DNA of 49,541 bases. It comes from Ignavibacteria bacterium CG2_30_36_16. Lineage in GTDB: Bacteria; Bacteroidota; Ignavibacteria; Ignavibacteriales; Ignavibacteriaceae. Position 1 is the first letter of the stretch; each line of letters starts with the position of its first letter. Shown piece after piece: positions 34,579 through 42,401 of the stretch. Where the stretch lies: the NCBI GenBank assembly GCA_001873185.1, contig MNYQ01000206.1, positions 1 to 49,541 of the forward strand, written 5' to 3'. The notes beneath the pieces are model-generated. The model was not told the origin of the DNA, ran no database searches, and was given only the letters and a program-made list of their open reading frames with translations. The position numbers and the translations under genes are program-made.

Positions 34579-36066
34579 ATGAAATATAAAAATGTTTTAG
34601 GTGCATTTGCCTTAGTAGTTGTCGGAATCTTATTTGGCGCAATCTTGGTATCCGGTTTTGGTCTCGTCAGACCCGGTTATGCAGATATAAACCTTGGCGC
34701 TCCAAATCCACCCGTCAACTTAGATGCGGATGCTACTTCATTCAGTAAAGCATTTATAGAAGTTGCTGAAAAAGTAACTCCCACAATAGTTCAGATACGC
34801 GTTCTTTCCGAAGTTGAAAATCCGCATGGAGATTTATTCTTCTTCCCATTTAAGGATATGCCAAAAGAACAGCAGGGTTCAGGCAGCGGAATTATAATTT
34901 CGGATGATGGCTACATTATTACCAACAATCACGTCGTCGAAAACGCAACGAAGGTAACAGTCGGTCTATTCGATAAAAGAACATACGACGCCACAGTAGT
35001 TGGAAAAGATCCATTAACAGATTTAGCTGTAATAAAAATAGACGCAAATAATCTTCCAACAGCTTATCTTGGTGATTCCGATAATTTAAAAGTAGGGCAG
35101 TGGGTTATGGCAATCGGCAATCCGCTTTCACTATCTTCTACAGTTACAGCGGGAATTGTTAGTGCAATAGGCAGAGGAAACTTGCAATTAATAACTGACA
35201 GTTACGGGGTTGAAGATTTTATTCAAACAGATGCGGCAATCAATCCGGGGAACAGCGGCGGAGCACTTGTTGATTTAAGCGGTGCTGTTATTGGCGTTAA
35301 CTCTGCAATAGCAGCATCACGAACAGGAACTTACATCGGTTATGGTTTTGCAATTCCTGTTAATCTTGCAAAAGCAGTCGCTAAAGATTTAATTGCTCAC
35401 GGTAAAGTAAGCCGCGGTTATATAGGCGTTAATATTGGTCCGGTTGACGATGCACTTGCCAGATCTCTCGGTTTGGATAAACCGAGAGGGATAATTGTTC
35501 AAGCGATAGTTCAAGGCGGAGCTGCTGAAAATGCGGATATTAAAAAAGGCGATATTATTTTATCCATTGATGGGCGTGATGTTAATGAACCAAACGAATT
35601 GCAAAGTTATGTTGCAAGAAAATCTGCCGGCACGGATATAAAACTTGTTTTGTGGCGCGACGGGAAAGAAATAAGCCGTACTGTTACACTAAAGTCAAGG
35701 GACGCGGATACAAAAGTAGAACCTGTTGCAGACAGCAAAAAAAATAATGCTGAAAAAGAATCCTCGATGACAACAGCCGAATTTAGTAACATCGGTTTGA
35801 CTGTTAGAAACTTAACGAGCCAGGAGAAAACCCAATACAAAGTTGATGACGGTGTTATGATTTCCGCAGTTAAACCATACAGCAAAGCTGCCGACCAACA
35901 GCTTTTTGAAAAACTTGTAATAGTTAGTGCTGATAAAAGGAAAATAAAAAACGTTGATGAGTTTAAAAAATTGATTGAATCTAAAAATGGAGAAGCTATT
36001 CTTCTTGAAGTTCAGGATTTAAAAGGTCAGAGCAGATTTTCAGGACTTCGAATACCTAAAGAGTAA
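34579..36066 (+). CDS. HtrA/Do-family periplasmic serine protease
   Basis: This protease/chaperone has about 495 residues, an N-terminal membrane or signal segment (NVLGAFALVVVGILFGAILVSG), a trypsin-like domain and two PDZ domains. The catalytic triad is His118 (TNNHVVENA), Asp148 (DPLTDLAVIKI) and Ser226 (NPGNSGGALVD). The first PDZ starts at RGYIGVNIGP. The second (IGLTVRNLTSQEKTQ) is more divergent. It degrades or refolds misfolded envelope proteins. ATG 34579 is chosen because GGAGGAAAAT lies directly before it. A good terminator follows. Confidence 0.93.
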   Translation: MKYKNVLGAFALVVVGILFGAILVSGFGLVRPGYADINLGAPNPPVNLDADATSFSKAFIEVAEKVTPTIVQIRVLSEVENPHGDLFFFPFKDMPKEQQGSGSGIIISDDGYIITNNHVVENATKVTVGLFDKRTYDATVVGKDPLTDLAVIKIDANNLPTAYLGDSDNLKVGQWVMAIGNPLSLSSTVTAGIVSAIGRGNLQLITDSYGVEDFIQTDAAINPGNSGGALVDLSGAVIGVNSAIAASRTGTYIGYGFAIPVNLAKAVAKDLIAHGKVSRGYIGVNIGPVDDALARSLGLDKPRGIIVQAIVQGGAAENADIKKGDIILSIDGRDVNEPNELQSYVARKSAGTDIKLVLWRDGKEISRTVTLKSRDADTKVEPVADSKKNNAEKESSMTTAEFSNIGLTVRNLTSQEKTQYKVDDGVMISAVKPYSKAADQQLFEKLVIVSADKRKIKNVDEFKKLIESKNGEAILLEVQDLKGQSRFSGLRIPKE

Positions 36067-36093
36067 GTTTATTGTTAAAATAAATTTTAAAAG

Positions 36094-36121
36094 AACGCCC
36101 TATCAAACGGGCGTTTTTTTT
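36094..36121 (+). terminator. intrinsic terminator of the HtrA gene
   Basis: AACGCCC at 36094-36100 pairs with GGGCGTT at 36109-36115 and is followed by a run of Ts. Confidence 0.88.
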
Positions 36122-36127
36122 GTTTAA

Positions 36128-36280
36128 TAGAGTTTCTGCAAAATAAATTTTTCAGGTTAATGTCATTTCGACCGAAGGGAGAAATCTCATGTTCTTAAGA
36201 GATTTCTCAGTCTCCCAAAGGAATGCCTTTGGCAGAAGACTCCTTCGAAATGACAGAGAAGCTATTTTGCAGAAACTCTA
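36128..36280. repeat. 153-bp nested inverted-repeat element
   Basis: The ends are an exact 18-bp inverted repeat: TAGAGTTTCTGCAAAATA at 36128-36145 and its complement at 36263-36280. Inside, TGTCATTTCG (36161-36170) is inverted at 36246-36255, GAGAAATCTC pairs with GAGATTTCTC, and CCAAAGG pairs with CCTTTGG across AATG. The GTCATTTCGACCGAAGGGAG core is reminiscent of a repeat I recall as frequent in Bacteroidota genomes. It is non-coding and probably a REP/MITE-like element. Confidence 0.8.
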
Positions 36281-36466
36281 ATATTCTATGATGCAATATA
36301 TCGGCAAATTGATTATTACTCCCTCTATTCTTATATTAATCTTAAAATTCAATACTTCAAGAAACTTGCCGACAAATACTGTTCATCTTGAAGAATGAAT
36401 TTTACTACTCTCAATTTATTAAAGTTCAATTAACGATTTCATTTTTTCTTTAAACCAGTTACGGCA

Positions 36467-38155
36467 ATGGGTAAAGCAAATTTCACAGAAAATAAGTACA
36501 GTAAAAATCTTGTTATTCAAGCCCAAAAAGGGAACGTTAATGCTTTCCATGAACTTTATAATTTTAACCACAAAAAAATTTTCACAATACTTTTAAGACT
36601 TTTAGGAGATGAGGAAATTGCTTCGAGATATACAAAAGAGCTTTTTGTTCAATCGTACTATAATTTTTCTTCTATGCCTAAACAGATATCCTATTTCGGC
36701 TGGCTATTCGGGCTTGCTGTGCATTATTCTCTTGTTAAAATCAGAAAGATAACAAAAGAGGGAACTGTCAAAACACCGGGTGAAATTGTTATTCCGAAGA
36801 AACTTTCCCGACTCGACAAAAAAATTATTAGCCTTATTATCGAGCAAAGAACTGCATTCGTGCTTCGTTATGTTCTTGATTATTCGTTGGATGAAACTGC
36901 AGATTTATTGGGCAGTTCAAAACCAGTTATTTTCAACTCTCTTGTTGAAGCGAGTAGAAATTTACTTGATTTAGAAATTGAGTGTGAAGTTGATTTGAAA
37001 ACTATTGTTGAATACAACGATAAAATACTTCAACCCGAAAAAAAGAGTGATTTTGAAAATCATTTATTATTATGCTCTTATTGTAAAAGGAACTTCGATT
37101 CATATAAGAAGTTAGTTGATAGCGCTAGCAAGCTTGATGCAGAAGTGGACATTGAAAAAGAGTTTTGGGACGAAATAAATAGCAAATTACATCAAAAAGA
37201 AAAGACCGTCACCGAAGAACACCCCACGGTTGATAAATATTTTCGTGAAGAACACAACATAAAAAATGCAACGCGCGAGATAATAATTCCTGCTGCTTCT
37301 AAGCGAAAATTTGTTAAACCATTAGTTTCATTATTTAATTACTCGCTGTTCCGGATAGGTCTTGTCGTTCTTGCGGTAATTCTTCTTGTTTTCGGTTATA
37401 ACAATTATTCAGGTATCTTTGAAAACGCTGAAACCTGGAACTCAGAGGTTTTGACCGGAGAAATATTTTTAAATGGGAAACCAGTAACTTCAAATTTTTC
37501 ATTTCAGCCCGGCGATGAGATTAGCACCGGCGCAAATTCGCGAGTAAAGATAAAAACATCTCCAAAGAGAATTATAATAGCTGGTGATTTAACCCGGATA
37601 TCACGTTCATCAATTGATAAAAATTTAGGATTAGAAATTATAAAGGGTAAACTGAACATCTTTTCTGAAGATGACGCGAACGTGTTTAAAATTATTTTAT
37701 CAGGTGCAGATATTTATGATTTGGGATCTGAGGCTACAATTAATGTTATTAATGAAAGTAATTTTATTGTAACTTGTAAGTTGGGTTACATCGAAATGGA
37801 AAATGGAGATGAATATAGTTTGCTGAATGAGCGCTCTGAATGTAGCTCAACCAAAGAGCATGTCGGTATTCCATACAGAATGGATGCGCCGGATTCCGTT
37901 AGAAAAATGGTAAGGTTGTTAAGTAATAATCTCAACAATAAGTCGTTTATCCAAAATTTATTAAACATACTAAAATTTGAAGACGGCATCACATTATGGA
38001 ATTTGTTAAGACGGGTTAATGATGATAACAGGCGGTTCGTATTTAAGAGGATGGTTGAGTATTTCCCTCTCCCTAAAAATATTTCTAAAGAGGTTATTCA
38101 GTCGCTTGACGAATTAGCTTTAAGAAATTGGCTTGATTTGATTGAAGGAAGATGA
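36467..38155 (+). CDS. ECF sigma factor - zinc-finger anti-sigma - FecR-like transmembrane fusion
   Basis: One 562-residue chain carries a complete signalling cascade. Residues 14-95 match sigma region 2 (AQKGNVNAFHELYNFNHKKI…FGWLFGLAVHYSLVKIRK). Residues 113-168 match region 4, with a helix-turn-helix (YVLDYSLDETADLLGSSKP). Residues 173-206 fit an anti-sigma zinc finger: Cys173, then His199-x3-Cys203-x2-Cys206. A single membrane helix spans about 294-312 (LFRIGLVVLAVILLVFG). Residues 325-460 resemble a FecR periplasmic domain (GEIFLNGKPV…PGDEISTGANSRV). Normally these are two or more proteins. It predicts a membrane-tethered sigma factor that may need proteolysis to act. The start ATG lacks a strong ribosome site. 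Confidence 0.75.
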   Translation: MGKANFTENKYSKNLVIQAQKGNVNAFHELYNFNHKKIFTILLRLLGDEEIASRYTKELFVQSYYNFSSMPKQISYFGWLFGLAVHYSLVKIRKITKEGTVKTPGEIVIPKKLSRLDKKIISLIIEQRTAFVLRYVLDYSLDETADLLGSSKPVIFNSLVEASRNLLDLEIECEVDLKTIVEYNDKILQPEKKSDFENHLLLCSYCKRNFDSYKKLVDSASKLDAEVDIEKEFWDEINSKLHQKEKTVTEEHPTVDKYFREEHNIKNATREIIIPAASKRKFVKPLVSLFNYSLFRIGLVVLAVILLVFGYNNYSGIFENAETWNSEVLTGEIFLNGKPVTSNFSFQPGDEISTGANSRVKIKTSPKRIIIAGDLTRISRSSIDKNLGLEIIKGKLNIFSEDDANVFKIILSGADIYDLGSEATINVINESNFIVTCKLGYIEMENGDEYSLLNERSECSSTKEHVGIPYRMDAPDSVRKMVRLLSNNLNNKSFIQNLLNILKFEDGITLWNLLRRVNDDNRRFVFKRMVEYFPLPKNISKEVIQSLDELALRNWLDLIEGR

Positions 38156-38189
38156 AATTGAAATTTACTAATAACGAGGATGCACTGAA

Positions 38190-38591
38190 ATGGGCACTAA
38201 ACAATTACTTCTAATTGTGCTTGGAACTATTTTAGCAGCAATAGCGATAAGTGTCGGCATCTCACTGTTTCAGAGTCAGGCTGAATCTTCTAATCGTGAT
38301 GCTGTAATTGTAGATTTAAATAACATCTGTGACAAAGCTTATACTTATTTTATATCATCATCCGATCAGGGTGGCGGTGGGCGTTCCTTTAAAAATTACA
38401 AAATACCAGATGCGTTAAAATCAAATGCTAATGGTACGTACGTTATTCAAACGGCTGGAAATAGCACGCGTATCCGTTTTAGAGGTAGAGGTGTTGAAAA
38501 AGGTCTCAATCCTCGGAAACAAGCCGGCATGGTTGCCTATCGTCTCGAGATTAATTCCAGTGGAAAAAGAACACTCGTTAAGTTGAATTAA
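38190..38591 (+). CDS. small pilin-like membrane-anchored protein
   Basis: This 133-residue protein has one N-terminal hydrophobic helix (QLLLIVLGTILAAIAISVGI). An amphipathic stretch (AVIVDLNNICDKAYTYF) and a glycine-rich loop (SSDQGGGGRSF) before a small beta-rich domain follow. The layout resembles type IV pilin-like proteins, but the prepilin peptidase motif (G/FTLxE) is absent, so it is probably not processed like a pilin. It begins 34 bases after the sigma/FecR fusion and is likely cotranscribed with it. Function unknown. Confidence 0.65.
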   Translation: MGTKQLLLIVLGTILAAIAISVGISLFQSQAESSNRDAVIVDLNNICDKAYTYFISSSDQGGGGRSFKNYKIPDALKSNANGTYVIQTAGNSTRIRFRGRGVEKGLNPRKQAGMVAYRLEINSSGKRTLVKLN

Positions 38592-38642
38592 CATCAGTTT
38601 TGTTTATTAGAAGATGTATTATTTTCGAAATAAAGTTATTCG

Positions 38643-38671
38643 TAACCCCATAACAAACGGGCGTTATTTTT
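38643..38671 (+). terminator. imperfect terminator-like hairpin
   Basis: TAACCCC at 38643-38649 pairs, with one mismatch, to GGGCGTTA at 38659-38666, followed by five Ts. The right arm shares CAAACGGGCGTT with the htrA terminator. Confidence 0.45.
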
Positions 38672-38710
38672 ATATTTGCCCTAAAATTTCAAACATTATA
38701 ATGATGAATA

Positions 38711-39922
38711 ATGATTAGATTTTTAACCGCCGGCGAAACACACGGCAAAGCTTTAACAACAATAGTTGAAGGATTCCCTTCTAACTTATGCATTGAGGAA
38801 GACTATATTAATTTCCATTTAAAACGCCGCCAAACCGGCTACGGGCGCGGTTTAAGAATGAAAATTGAATCGGATAAAGTTGAAATATTATCAGGAATTA
38901 GATTAGGAAAAATTTTGGGCTCTCCAATCTCACTGTTAATTAAAAACAACGATTGGGAAAATTGGAAAGCAGTTATGTCATCGGAAAAAAGAACCGGGAA
39001 TGCTGAAAAAATAACAATCCCGCGACCCGGGCATGCAGATTTAGTTGGTGTGACAAAATATAATTTTAATGATATTCGTAATTCTATCGAACGATCGAGT
39101 GCGAGGGAAACCGCTGCAAGAGTTGCAGCCGGGTCTATTGCAAGAAAATTTTTGGAAGAATTTGGAATTACAATCGGAAGTTATGTCGAATCAATTGGGG
39201 GGATATATTCTAAAAATAATCTCCTTCAAACTTTATTTGAAAATAACTTCAAAGAAAATTTCAAAGCAATGTCACTTTCGGAAAAATCGGATAAGAGCGA
39301 AGTGCGGGTGCTTGACTTTGAGCAGGAGAAAAAAATTATAAACAAAATAAAACTTGCAAAAAAAAGGGGGGATACGCTTGGCGGTACTTTTGTTGCAGCG
39401 GCAACCGGTTTGCCAGCCGGTATTGGCAGCTTCATTCAATACGATACAAAACTCAATGCAGATATTGCACAGGCAATAATGTCCATCAATGCTGTTAAAG
39501 CGGTTGAAATTGGAATGGGATTTTTATTGGCTGATGCATTTGGCTCAGCTTCGCATGATGAAATAATAAAAGTTGGCGAAACATTAAGCAGGAAAACTAA
39601 CAGAGCCGGCGGAATTGAAGGCGGCATCACGACGGGTCTCCCCGTAATTATTCGAGCAGCAATGAAACCTATCGCAACATTAATGAGTCCGATTGAAAGC
39701 ATAAACTTAAGTACTATGGAAAAAGTAGATGCCCGGCGCGAGAGAAGCGATTTTGTTGCAGTTCCTGCTTGTGCGGTTATTGCCGAGTCGATGTTAGCAT
39801 GGGTTGTAGCAAAACATTTTCTAATAAAGTTTGGCGGCGATTCAATTGAAGAGACAAAAGATAACTTCAGCAGTTACACAAAAAAAATATTTAAAAGAGT
39901 AAAGAGAAATTTTCGGCAGTAA
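38711..39922 (+). CDS. aroC: chorismate synthase
   Basis: AroC converts 5-enolpyruvylshikimate-3-phosphate to chorismate with reduced FMN, the last shikimate step. The 403-residue protein begins MIRFLTAGETHGKALTTIVEG and includes RRQTGYGRG. It has the signature RPGHADLVGVTKYNF and RSSARETAARVAAG. GGIEGGITTGLPVIIRAAMKPI lies in the FMN site. A TATATTTG at 38671-38678 could be its promoter's downstream box, but no upstream box is found. Its product feeds the PabB-PabC enzyme encoded elsewhere in this window. Confidence 0.96.
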   Translation: MIRFLTAGETHGKALTTIVEGFPSNLCIEEDYINFHLKRRQTGYGRGLRMKIESDKVEILSGIRLGKILGSPISLLIKNNDWENWKAVMSSEKRTGNAEKITIPRPGHADLVGVTKYNFNDIRNSIERSSARETAARVAAGSIARKFLEEFGITIGSYVESIGGIYSKNNLLQTLFENNFKENFKAMSLSEKSDKSEVRVLDFEQEKKIINKIKLAKKRGDTLGGTFVAAATGLPAGIGSFIQYDTKLNADIAQAIMSINAVKAVEIGMGFLLADAFGSASHDEIIKVGETLSRKTNRAGGIEGGITTGLPVIIRAAMKPIATLMSPIESINLSTMEKVDARRERSDFVAVPACAVIAESMLAWVVAKHFLIKFGGDSIEETKDNFSSYTKKIFKRVKRNFRQ

Positions 39923-39923
39923 G

Positions 39924-40580
39924 ATGATAAAATTTAAAAAGTTTGTGTTTAACACTTTTTCTGAAAACACATTTGTAGTTTGGGATGAACAATCCGGCGA
40001 AGCAATGATTATTGATCCGGGCTGCGGGAATAAATCTGAGGAGGAAGAATTAAGTTCATTTATTTCAAAAAATAATTTAACCATTAAATTTATGGTTAAT
40101 ACACATTGCCATATCGACCATATCATGGGCTGCAATTTCGTGTTTGATAAATATAAACCAAAATATTTTATTCCGAAGGAAGATGAACCACTGTTACAAA
40201 ACGGAAAGACACAAGCATCATTATTCGGAATAGAATTAGGTGCGCTTCCAGAACCTGGCGAATACCTAACAGAAAATACTGTCTTGAAACTCGGCAAGGT
40301 TCAACCCATTTTATTCTTTACGCCAGGGCATTCACCCGGAGCATATTGCTTTTATTTTGAAGAAGAAAAAATTTGTTTCACCGGCGATGTATTGTTCGAA
40401 GGCAGCATAGGACGAACAGATTTATGGGGCGCCGATTCTAAAACTCTTCTGAACTCAATAAAAACAAAATTATATACACTTCCCGATGATGTGAAAATTT
40501 ATCCTGGGCACGGGGAATCTAGCACGATAGGCGACGAGAAAAAATATAACCCGTTTATTAGAGGACAAAAACAATATTAA
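39924..40580 (+). CDS. metallo-beta-lactamase-fold hydrolase
   Basis: This glyoxalase II-like hydrolase has 218 residues and the zinc-binding HxHxDH motif in VNTHCHIDHIMG. Further ligands lie in FTPGHSPGAYCFYF, ICFTGDVLFEGSIGRTD and YPGHGESSTIG. Family members hydrolyse S-lactoylglutathione-like thioesters or related substrates, but the precise substrate is not evident. The gene starts one base after the aroC stop and is likely in the same transcript. Confidence 0.85.
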   Translation: MIKFKKFVFNTFSENTFVVWDEQSGEAMIIDPGCGNKSEEEELSSFISKNNLTIKFMVNTHCHIDHIMGCNFVFDKYKPKYFIPKEDEPLLQNGKTQASLFGIELGALPEPGEYLTENTVLKLGKVQPILFFTPGHSPGAYCFYFEEEKICFTGDVLFEGSIGRTDLWGADSKTLLNSIKTKLYTLPDDVKIYPGHGESSTIGDEKKYNPFIRGQKQY

Positions 40581-40808
40581 CAAGAAATTTCTTATTGATA
40601 GTAAAAAAATTGTTCAATATATTCAGAATGAAATTTAATTTTCTAATAGAATGTGTGTAAAATTAATTTTCCTTTAACCTAAAATTATCATAGCTGCGTT
40701 TGTAGCTTTATTTTCATTCAAATAATTAATTCTGATCGAGAAGCTTGATACTACGTTTGTTTGTATCCGGAAACGGGTTAGTCTGTTAACCAAAAGTTAT
40801 GCTTTTAT
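40581..40808. other. intergenic region before the ABC transporter pair
   Basis: This 228-base AT-rich gap shows no gene, terminator or convincing promoter. The permease ATG has no obvious ribosome binding site. Confidence 0.4.
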
Positions 40809-41564
40809 ATGACATATAAAAATTCGAATAAATATTTATGGATTTATCCTGCCGTATATTTTGTGCTGTGGATAATTCTATTCGAATTTATATTCCCTGT
40901 AAATAAAATTCTACCAAAACCTTCAATTGTGTTCGACTCTGCGGGCGCTTTGTGGAGCGATTACAATTTTTTGTTCAATCTTTTATCGACTGTTGGCTCC
41001 GTTTACATTTCACTTCTTGCGGCTTATTTCCTTGTAAGATTATTTCTCCCGGCAATTAAGAGCACCAATAGTCTGTTCCATTTTACTCTGTCGCTTGAAT
41101 GGTTTTCGCACTACGTCCCGGGATTAGTTTTAGGTCTATTTTTAATTTATTGGTTTCCCGATTCAGAATTTATTGAATTTATTTTTGCTTTCTGTACGGC
41201 ATTTTTATCACTTGTCATTAAGATTAATAAAGAGCTAAAAACTCTGCCGGATGAATATATTTCAAGTATCCGTTCTCTTGGCGCTGATGAATTATTCGTA
41301 ACAAAAAATATTGTTTGGAAATTAATTCAGCCGGAATTATTTAAACATTTGTTCAAGCTTCATTTGTATTTATGGCTTATATTAATTGCATTTGAATTTA
41401 TCAAAGGCGGGCTTGGCATAGGGGTAATATTTAAAGATGCTTTACTCTATCGTGATCTATCCGCAATTTTTCTGAATGCACTGCTTACCGGCGTAATAAT
41501 ATATCTCGGAACACTGCTAATCAAACTTGCACAAAAAAAGTTTTTTAACTGGAGATTGAACTGA
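40809..41564 (+). CDS. ABC transporter permease of the nitrate/sulfonate/taurine type
   Basis: This 251-residue membrane protein has about six predicted helices, for example IYPAVYFVLWIILFEFIF and HYVPGLVLGLFLIYW. A cytoplasmic loop, YISSIRSLGADELFVTKNIV, matches the EAA loop that contacts the ATPase. This places it among binding-protein-dependent permeases of the SsuC/TauC/ThiX group. Its stop overlaps the ATG of the ATP-binding subunit (TGATG). No substrate-binding protein gene is nearby, so the substrate is unknown. Confidence 0.75.
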   Translation: MTYKNSNKYLWIYPAVYFVLWIILFEFIFPVNKILPKPSIVFDSAGALWSDYNFLFNLLSTVGSVYISLLAAYFLVRLFLPAIKSTNSLFHFTLSLEWFSHYVPGLVLGLFLIYWFPDSEFIEFIFAFCTAFLSLVIKINKELKTLPDEYISSIRSLGADELFVTKNIVWKLIQPELFKHLFKLHLYLWLILIAFEFIKGGLGIGVIFKDALLYRDLSAIFLNALLTGVIIYLGTLLIKLAQKKFFNWRLN

Positions 41565-42331
41565 TGGATCTACTTCAGGTAAAGAATGTTTCGAAGCATG
41601 TGGAAGGATTTTCCGGTACCAGGCAACTAATACTTACAGATGTAAATTTTACTATAAATTCAGTCGATTCCTTCACATCAATTCTTGCTCCGTATGGAGC
41701 GGGGAAAACAACCTTATTAAAAACCATTGCTGCGCTTGAAGTTAAGCACAACGGCGAAATTAAACTTTTTGAAAAAATATATGACAAATGTGGCAAGGGA
41801 ATTGCATATATTCCAGAAAATCCTTCATCATTTCCCTGGTTAGACGTTAAGGGGAACATACTTTTAGAACAGAAAATTAGCGGAATGCAAAAAACAAAAA
41901 AACTGCAAACAGAGCATTTTATATCACTCGTAGGTCTTTCAGGTTATGAAGATTATTTTCCTGCCAATAAGAGCAATGGTTTTCGTTTCCGTGTTTCATT
42001 AGCGCGTGCTCTCTCTGCCGAACCAAAATTAATTCTTATTGATGACTGCTTTAAAAAGATGACCGAAGAAACCAGGGAGGAATTATATAAGCTCCTTAAA
42101 AATATAAACGAAAAAAAGGAAGTTTCATTCTTGCTTGCATCAACTAATGTTAATGAAGTTCTAAGACTATCAACAAAAGTGTTTTTGATGAAAAATAATC
42201 CCGGAACTATTTTTGGCACGCTTAATATTGATCAAAAAGAAATTCCACAAAAAATATCGGATTATACAAATCAAATTGAAAAGTTATTCAGAAATGAAAA
42301 GATGCTAAATAGTATAAATATTTATGTTTGA
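41564..42331 (+). CDS. ABC transporter ATP-binding protein with degenerate motifs
   Basis: This 255-residue protein aligns with TauB/SsuB-type ATPases, but most active-site motifs are altered. Walker A is APYGAGKTT at 42-50 and is usable. Glu85 (IPENPSSFPWLDV) stands where the Q-loop glutamine belongs. The LSGGQ signature is KSNGF at 136-140. Walker B ends Asp160-Asp161-Cys instead of Asp-Glu-Pro. The H-loop histidine is Thr194 (ASTNVNEV). ATP may bind, but hydrolysis should be poor or absent in a standard mechanism. It overlaps the permease gene, so it probably evolved with it. The frame itself is intact and not a pseudogene by stop codons. Confidence 0.8.
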   Translation: MDLLQVKNVSKHVEGFSGTRQLILTDVNFTINSVDSFTSILAPYGAGKTTLLKTIAALEVKHNGEIKLFEKIYDKCGKGIAYIPENPSSFPWLDVKGNILLEQKISGMQKTKKLQTEHFISLVGLSGYEDYFPANKSNGFRFRVSLARALSAEPKLILIDDCFKKMTEETREELYKLLKNINEKKEVSFLLASTNVNEVLRLSTKVFLMKNNPGTIFGTLNIDQKEIPQKISDYTNQIEKLFRNEKMLNSINIYV

Positions 42332-42401
42332 TGGGTGATGCCGGCAATCAAAAGTATAAGATTTTTGCAATCAATTTTAAAATACATTATTAAGGATAAC
42401 A

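Larger units (their letters stand above)
36067..36466. other. intergenic region with terminator and nested repeat element
   Basis: A 400-base gap containing the htrA terminator (36094-36121) and a nested inverted-repeat element (36128-36280). About 185 AT-rich bases before the sigma-fusion gene show no clear promoter. Confidence 0.6.

Noticed and set aside
40809-42331. Assignment of the ABC pair to thiamine uptake because of the nearby TPP riboswitch
   Set aside because: The riboswitch is more than 4 kb downstream with two unrelated genes between, and the ABC genes have no thi-box of their own.
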